From an uncultured Treponema sp. (GTDB lineage: Bacteria; Spirochaetota; Spirochaetia; Treponematales; Treponemataceae), in contig CAMJZA010000006.1 in NCBI GenBank assembly GCA_946410085.1, forward strand, positions 20,264 to 84,263: DNA of 64,000 nucleotides, in the 5' to 3' direction. This document shows positions 61,360-64,000 of this stretch, one piece after another (within the stretch, counting starts at the first letter, position 1; each line of letters opens with the position of its first letter). A program made the translations under genes and the position numbers. The notes under the pieces were generated by a model, which worked only from the letters and a program-made list of their open reading frames with translations, was not told the DNA's origin and ran no database searches.

Positions 61360-61388
61360 ATTATAGAAGAAAAAACAAGTCTATGCAA
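61360..61388 (-). promoter_or_regulatory. Promoter of metG
   Basis: Minus strand TTGCAT (61383-61388), 17-nt spacer, TATAAT (61360-61365); 8 nt to the ATG. Confidence 0.65.
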
Positions 61389-61403
61389 TAGAGCGCCTTC
61401 CTA

Positions 61404-61433
61404 CCAGCGGCCCGGACCTTTCCGGGCTGCTGG
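61404..61433. terminator. Long hairpin after the ars-type operon
   Basis: CCAGC-G-GCCCGGA and TCCGGGC-T-GCTGG pair around CCTT with one G-T pair. No T tract, so termination is uncertain. It lies between the thioredoxin-like gene and the metG promoter. Confidence 0.4.
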
Positions 61434-61464
61434 TCCAGCCAGCTCCACTTCGTCGTCTGCGGAA

Positions 61465-61713
61465 TCAGATCAAGCTTTCCAGGAGCTTTTTCAGCTCCGC
61501 AACGGAAAGGGACTTTCCGGCCGATACAATGTTTCCGTTCACCATGAGGGCCGGCATGCTCATCACGCCCGCCTCCATTATTTTCTGCATGTCCGTAACG
61601 TACTCCACGTCGGCGGCAATGCCCAGTTCCGAGAGCGCGTCAATGACATTCTTGTGCAGGGCCTGACATCCTTTGCAGCCACTGCCGAACACTTTTACCG
61701 TACAACTTTCCAT
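61465..61713 (-). CDS. Small thioredoxin-like redox protein
   Basis: 82 residues. Thioredoxin_3-type fold (redox-active disulfide protein 2): CTVKVFGSGCKGCQALHKNV with the CxxC at residues 13-16, MPALMVNGNIVSAGKSLS near 53-70 with the cis-proline. AGGAG lies 5 nt before ATG 61713. Members of this family sit next to DUF318/ArsP permeases in many genomes. It is the last gene of the ArsR operon, 19 nt downstream of the permease. Confidence 0.85.
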   Translation of the reverse strand: MESCTVKVFGSGCKGCQALHKNVIDALSELGIAADVEYVTDMQKIMEAGVMSMPALMVNGNIVSAGKSLSVAELKKLLESLI

Positions 61714-61732
61714 AAAAACTCCTTTGTGTCGA

Positions 61733-62725
61733 TTATATAAGCAATGCCTGTAACGCATTGAACAGATACCCGGCCATTATGATTCCCGCAATGCAGATTG
61801 CGATGAATACCGCAAGCAGTCTTGCTTTCACCACTTTCCTGAGCATGACGAGCGACGGGAGGGAAAGCGTCGTCACCGCCATCATGAAGCTCAGGACCAC
61901 TCCAAGGAGTGCGCCCTTTGCCAGAAGGCTTTCCGCAATCGGAATGCAGGCAAAGATGTCCGCATACATCGGTGCTCCCACCACGACGGCAAGCGGAACC
62001 CCGAGCGGGTTTTCTCCGCCAAGGGAGCGTAGTACCCAATTTTCCGGAATCCAGTTGTGGATAAGCGCCCCCACCGCAACGCCTGCAAGGATATAGGGTA
62101 TGATTTTTCTGAGTGTGGCCAAAACTGAACGGAGTGCGGACAAAAGGCGCTGCTTCTGGGAAGGACATTCCTCGCTTGCAGGTGCGGCTTTTCCGTTTCT
62201 GATGAAGTCCGCGACATCGCTTTCCAGGCGGAGCCTCCCTATTGCCGTGCCGCCTGCGACCGCGACCACAAGCCCCAGCACGACATACGCCACTGCGACC
62301 TTCCAGCCGAAAATGCTCAGCAAAAGTACGAGCGAGCCTAAATCGACCATCGGGGAAGAAATCAGGAAGCTGAACGTAATGCCGAGCGGCAGCCCTGCCT
62401 GCGTGAAGCCCATGAAAATCGGGATTGACGAGCAGGAGCAGAACGGCGTGACCGTGCCCAAAAGGGCCGCAACAATCCGCGCGCTAAGCCCGCTAAAACG
62501 CGACATGAGCCTGCGGCTGCGCTCAGGCGGGAAAAACGACTGGATGTACGAGATTGCAAAAATCAGCACGAACAGCAGCAGCGTGATTTTTATCGAATCA
62601 TAGAGAAAGAACAGGAGGCTCCCTCCGAGCCTGCTTTCCGTACTGATGCCGAGCATCCCGAGCAGGCTGCTTACGGCTGTATTGAGCCATTTCATTCCAA
62701 AAATCTGTTCCTGGATAAACTGCAT
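61733..62725 (-). CDS. ArsP/DUF318-family permease
   Basis: 330 residues, about eight membrane segments. Two repeats of the permease family: ALLGTVTPFCSCSSIPIFMGF near 90-110 (the CSCS motif) and VVVGAPMYADIFACIPIAESLLAKGA near 245-270. Members export trivalent organoarsenicals (ArsP) or other soft-metal compounds. Two ATG codons in tandem: the second (62725) has GGAGG at the best distance (7 nt) and is used; the first overlaps the previous stop as ATGA. The operon (ArsR, cysteine-rich redox protein, permease, thioredoxin) fits a metalloid or thiol-stress role. Confidence 0.83.
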   Translation of the reverse strand: MQFIQEQIFGMKWLNTAVSSLLGMLGISTESRLGGSLLFFLYDSIKITLLLFVLIFAISYIQSFFPPERSRRLMSRFSGLSARIVAALLGTVTPFCSCSSIPIFMGFTQAGLPLGITFSFLISSPMVDLGSLVLLLSIFGWKVAVAYVVLGLVVAVAGGTAIGRLRLESDVADFIRNGKAAPASEECPSQKQRLLSALRSVLATLRKIIPYILAGVAVGALIHNWIPENWVLRSLGGENPLGVPLAVVVGAPMYADIFACIPIAESLLAKGALLGVVLSFMMAVTTLSLPSLVMLRKVVKARLLAVFIAICIAGIIMAGYLFNALQALLI

Positions 62726-63174
62726 CATGCGCCCTCCGTTTCTGCGATGACTTCCTCCAGAATGGCGGCGGAAGCCCCCACCAGCCTGGGGCAGATGTCC
62801 GAGAAGAGTTTTTTGCCCCGCGCATATTCGACTCCCTGCGGGGTGCTTATGTCGCATCCCAGCAGCTCGTTGCAGATGTAGGAGCCGCATCTTTGGGAGA
62901 AGCGCTCCAGAAATGTCTCCGTCAGGGCATTCGTCTGCGCCCGTGCCTCTGCGTCAGGCGTTTTGTCCTGTCCGTACATGAGGCCCAGTACCATGAGTGC
63001 GCCGCTGCATGCGCCGCACACCTCGCCCTTGCGCATCCCGCTCCCAAAGCAGGAGCCGAGCCTGAGGGCCTGCTCGTCCGATATGCCGCAGTCCCCGGAG
63101 AATGCGGCGAGGATTGCCTGCGAGCAAAGATAGCCGTTCCTGAAGCAGCTGGTTGCCTTTTCTTCGCGCGTCAT
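62725..63174 (-). CDS. C_GCAxxG_C_C family redox protein
   Basis: 149 residues. Cysteine pattern of the C_GCAxxG_C_C family: CFRNGYLCSQAILAAFSGDCGI near 10-31, GSCFGSGMRKGEVCGACSGALMVLGLMYG near 40-68 (GAC-SGA), CGSYICNELLGCDI near 95-108. These are putative metal- or flavin-linked redox proteins without known substrate. It overlaps the permease start and lies 2 nt downstream of arsR. Confidence 0.85.
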   Translation of the reverse strand: MTREEKATSCFRNGYLCSQAILAAFSGDCGISDEQALRLGSCFGSGMRKGEVCGACSGALMVLGLMYGQDKTPDAEARAQTNALTETFLERFSQRCGSYICNELLGCDISTPQGVEYARGKKLFSDICPRLVGASAAILEEVIAETEGA

Positions 63175-63176
63175 TC

Positions 63177-63479
63177 TTATTCCTTCCTGCAGCAGCAGGT
63201 TTCTTGCTTCGTGCAGCTGATTTCCGAAATGCAGTCCTTGAATTCAGAAAAGCGTCCGCAGTTGATCGAATAGTACGACCACTTTCCCTCTTTCCGTGCC
63301 GCGACCAAAGCGCAGTCCGAAAGGATTTTCATGTGGTGCGAGAGCGTCGGCTGGGTGATGTCAAGGGCCTCAAGGATCCTGCAGGCGCACAGCTCTCCCG
63401 CTGAAAGCATTTTTATGATCTTAACGCGGTTCGCATCGCCCAGGGCCTTGCAGATTCCTGCGATTTCACTTTCTTCCAT
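63177..63479 (-). CDS. ArsR-family transcriptional regulator
   Basis: 100 residues. Winged HTH: ICKALGDANRVKIIKMLSAGELCACRILEAL near 9-39 and QPTLSHHMKILSDCALV near 43-59. The CxC in ELCACRIL is the arsenite-binding site position of the ArsR alpha-3 helix, and a Cys-rich tail (CTKQETCCCRKE) may add a ligand. Metalloid binding would release the operon promoter; the near-palindrome CTTCGATATGAAG at 63502-63514, overlapping the -10, is a candidate operator. Confidence 0.9.
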   Translation of the reverse strand: MEESEIAGICKALGDANRVKIIKMLSAGELCACRILEALDITQPTLSHHMKILSDCALVAARKEGKWSYYSINCGRFSEFKDCISEISCTKQETCCCRKE

Positions 63480-63501
63480 GCGTATACCTCACATTGATGA
63501 A

Positions 63502-63541
63502 CTTCGATATGAAGAATACTGTATACATAGATATTTGTCAA
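63502..63541 (-). promoter_or_regulatory. Promoter/operator of the ArsR operon
   Basis: Minus strand TTGACA (63536-63541), 17-nt spacer, TATTCT (63513-63518). The near-palindrome CTTCGATATGAAG (63502-63514) touches the -10. Leader of about 27 nt. Confidence 0.65.
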
Positions 63542-63578
63542 TATGTTTTTTCAAGACAGAGGAGTGCCCTTGAGGGAA

Positions 63579-63704
63579 GCTCGAAAAACTTCAGTTTTTC
63601 GAGGTAACTCTGAAAATGCGATGTCGTAAGTCGCGCTATTATAGCGACTTACGACTCGACGGCAACCTCTAAAAACCGCTAGCAGCGAGTTTTTAGAGGT
63701 GCCC
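63579..63704. mobile_element. Three-hairpin repeat element, copy 2
   Basis: Hairpin 1: CTCGAAAAAC (63580-63589) with its complement at 63594-63603. Hairpin 2: GTCGTAAGTCGC (63623-63634) with its perfect complement at 63644-63655. Hairpin 3: ACCTCTAAAAAC (63665-63676) with its perfect complement at 63689-63700, plus an inner CGCT/AGCG stem. The 10-mer GTGCCCTTGA occurs at 63564-63573 and again at 63699-63708, 135 bp apart. Homologous to copy 1 at 22567-22694. Confidence 0.78.
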
Positions 63705-63733
63705 TTGACATATTAAAAATCAAACACAATACT
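63705..63733 (+). promoter_or_regulatory. Promoter of the beta-lactamase-family gene
   Basis: TTGACA (63705-63710), 17-nt spacer, AATACT (63728-63733), then AAAGGAG and the ATG at 63758. The -35 starts at the last bases of the repeat element. Confidence 0.6.
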
Positions 63734-63757
63734 TTCACGCGAAAGGAGCACAGTGCT

Positions 63758-64000
63758 ATGAACGACGAAGGACTTCACAATCTGATAGAACGGGAGCAGC
63801 CGAACATCTGCCAGCTTGCGGTCTGCAGGGACAATGAGCTTGTCTATTCCGACTGCTGGAACGGATACAGGAAGGATGACTGCACACACGTCATGTCGGT
63901 GACAAAAAGCATCGTGTCGCTGCTTGTGGGGATCGCCATAGACAGGGGGCAGATAAAAAGCGTGGATGACAAGGTGCTGGATTACTTTCCCGAATACAAG
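63758..64000 (+). CDS. Serine beta-lactamase-family hydrolase (5' part)
   Basis: First 81 residues of a class C beta-lactamase/penicillin-binding-protein-like hydrolase, cut by the right edge. Seen: QLAVCRDNELVYSDCWNGY, the SxxK motif in VMSVTKSIVSLLVGIAIDRG (residues 46-65) and VDDKVLDYFPEY, all standard for the N-terminal part. No signal peptide, so an intracellular esterase or peptidase-like role is as likely as antibiotic resistance. AAAGGAG precedes the ATG. Confidence 0.85.
   Translation, partial: MNDEGLHNLIEREQPNICQLAVCRDNELVYSDCWNGYRKDDCTHVMSVTKSIVSLLVGIAIDRGQIKSVDDKVLDYFPEYK

Noticed and set aside
63758..64000. Antibiotic resistance gene at the right edge
   Set aside because: Only the first 81 residues are visible, and many SxxK proteins without a signal peptide are esterases or peptidases.

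Overview
The window looks like chromosomal DNA of a spirochete of the Treponema type, moderately GC-rich, from a gut- or rumen-like habitat. Supporting this are the flgK-flgL-fliW-csrA flagellar block, the rpsP-khpA-rimM-trmD-rplS and rplU-prp-rpmA-obgE-nadD-yqeK blocks, an Rnf-like cluster followed by a GH57-like gene, and three separate plant-oligosaccharide genes (GH130, GH36, GH27). No rRNA, tRNA, CRISPR array or intact insertion sequence was seen. The species assignment is inference from gene content.

Layout. 1-15.5 kb: a biotin-enzyme carboxyltransferase cut by the left edge, a GH130 phosphorylase, PHP phosphoesterase, ndk, gpsA, an RNase II-type exonuclease, a PIG-V-like membrane glycosyltransferase, a GH36 alpha-galactosidase, a minus-strand row hisD-def-fmt-PASTA protein, and a divergent HU-like DNA-binding protein. 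15.6-24.6 kb is the accessory part: a phased 22-bp tandem repeat array, a 1907-residue Rhs toxin with an AT-rich tip, a candidate immunity gene, a displaced Rhs fragment carrying a hairpin-rich repeat element, and a frameshifted AAA-ATPase/PD-(D/E)XK gene. 24.7-44 kb is housekeeping: dapA-asd, prfA-prmC, a double cyclic-nucleotide-binding regulator, the ribosomal-protein and GTPase operons, tRNA/rRNA maturation factors, and flagellar hook-junction genes with the FliW/CsrA switch.

44-64 kb: an SPFH protein, two HAD phosphatases, a small secreted protein, a GH27 alpha-galactosidase, argR with a good ARG box, an eight-gene run containing an Rnf-like membrane complex, a FemAB-like transferase whose start lies in a minisatellite, metG, and an ArsR-controlled permease/redox operon. 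The right edge carries a second copy of the hairpin element and the start of a serine beta-lactamase-family gene.

The most interesting signals are: (1) an Rnf-like complex in which the usual flavinylation motifs, the RnfA/RnfE cysteine contexts, the RnfC nucleotide-binding motif and the first RnfB cluster all appear to be absent, next to a GH57 homologue that has lost its catalytic residues; (2) a roughly 130-bp, three-hairpin repeat, present twice with compensatory base changes; (3) about ten monocistronic or operon-first genes whose -10 box ends only 6-11 nt before the start codon with little or no ribosome binding site, pointing to leaderless transcripts; (4) the 22-bp phased repeats before the Rhs gene.
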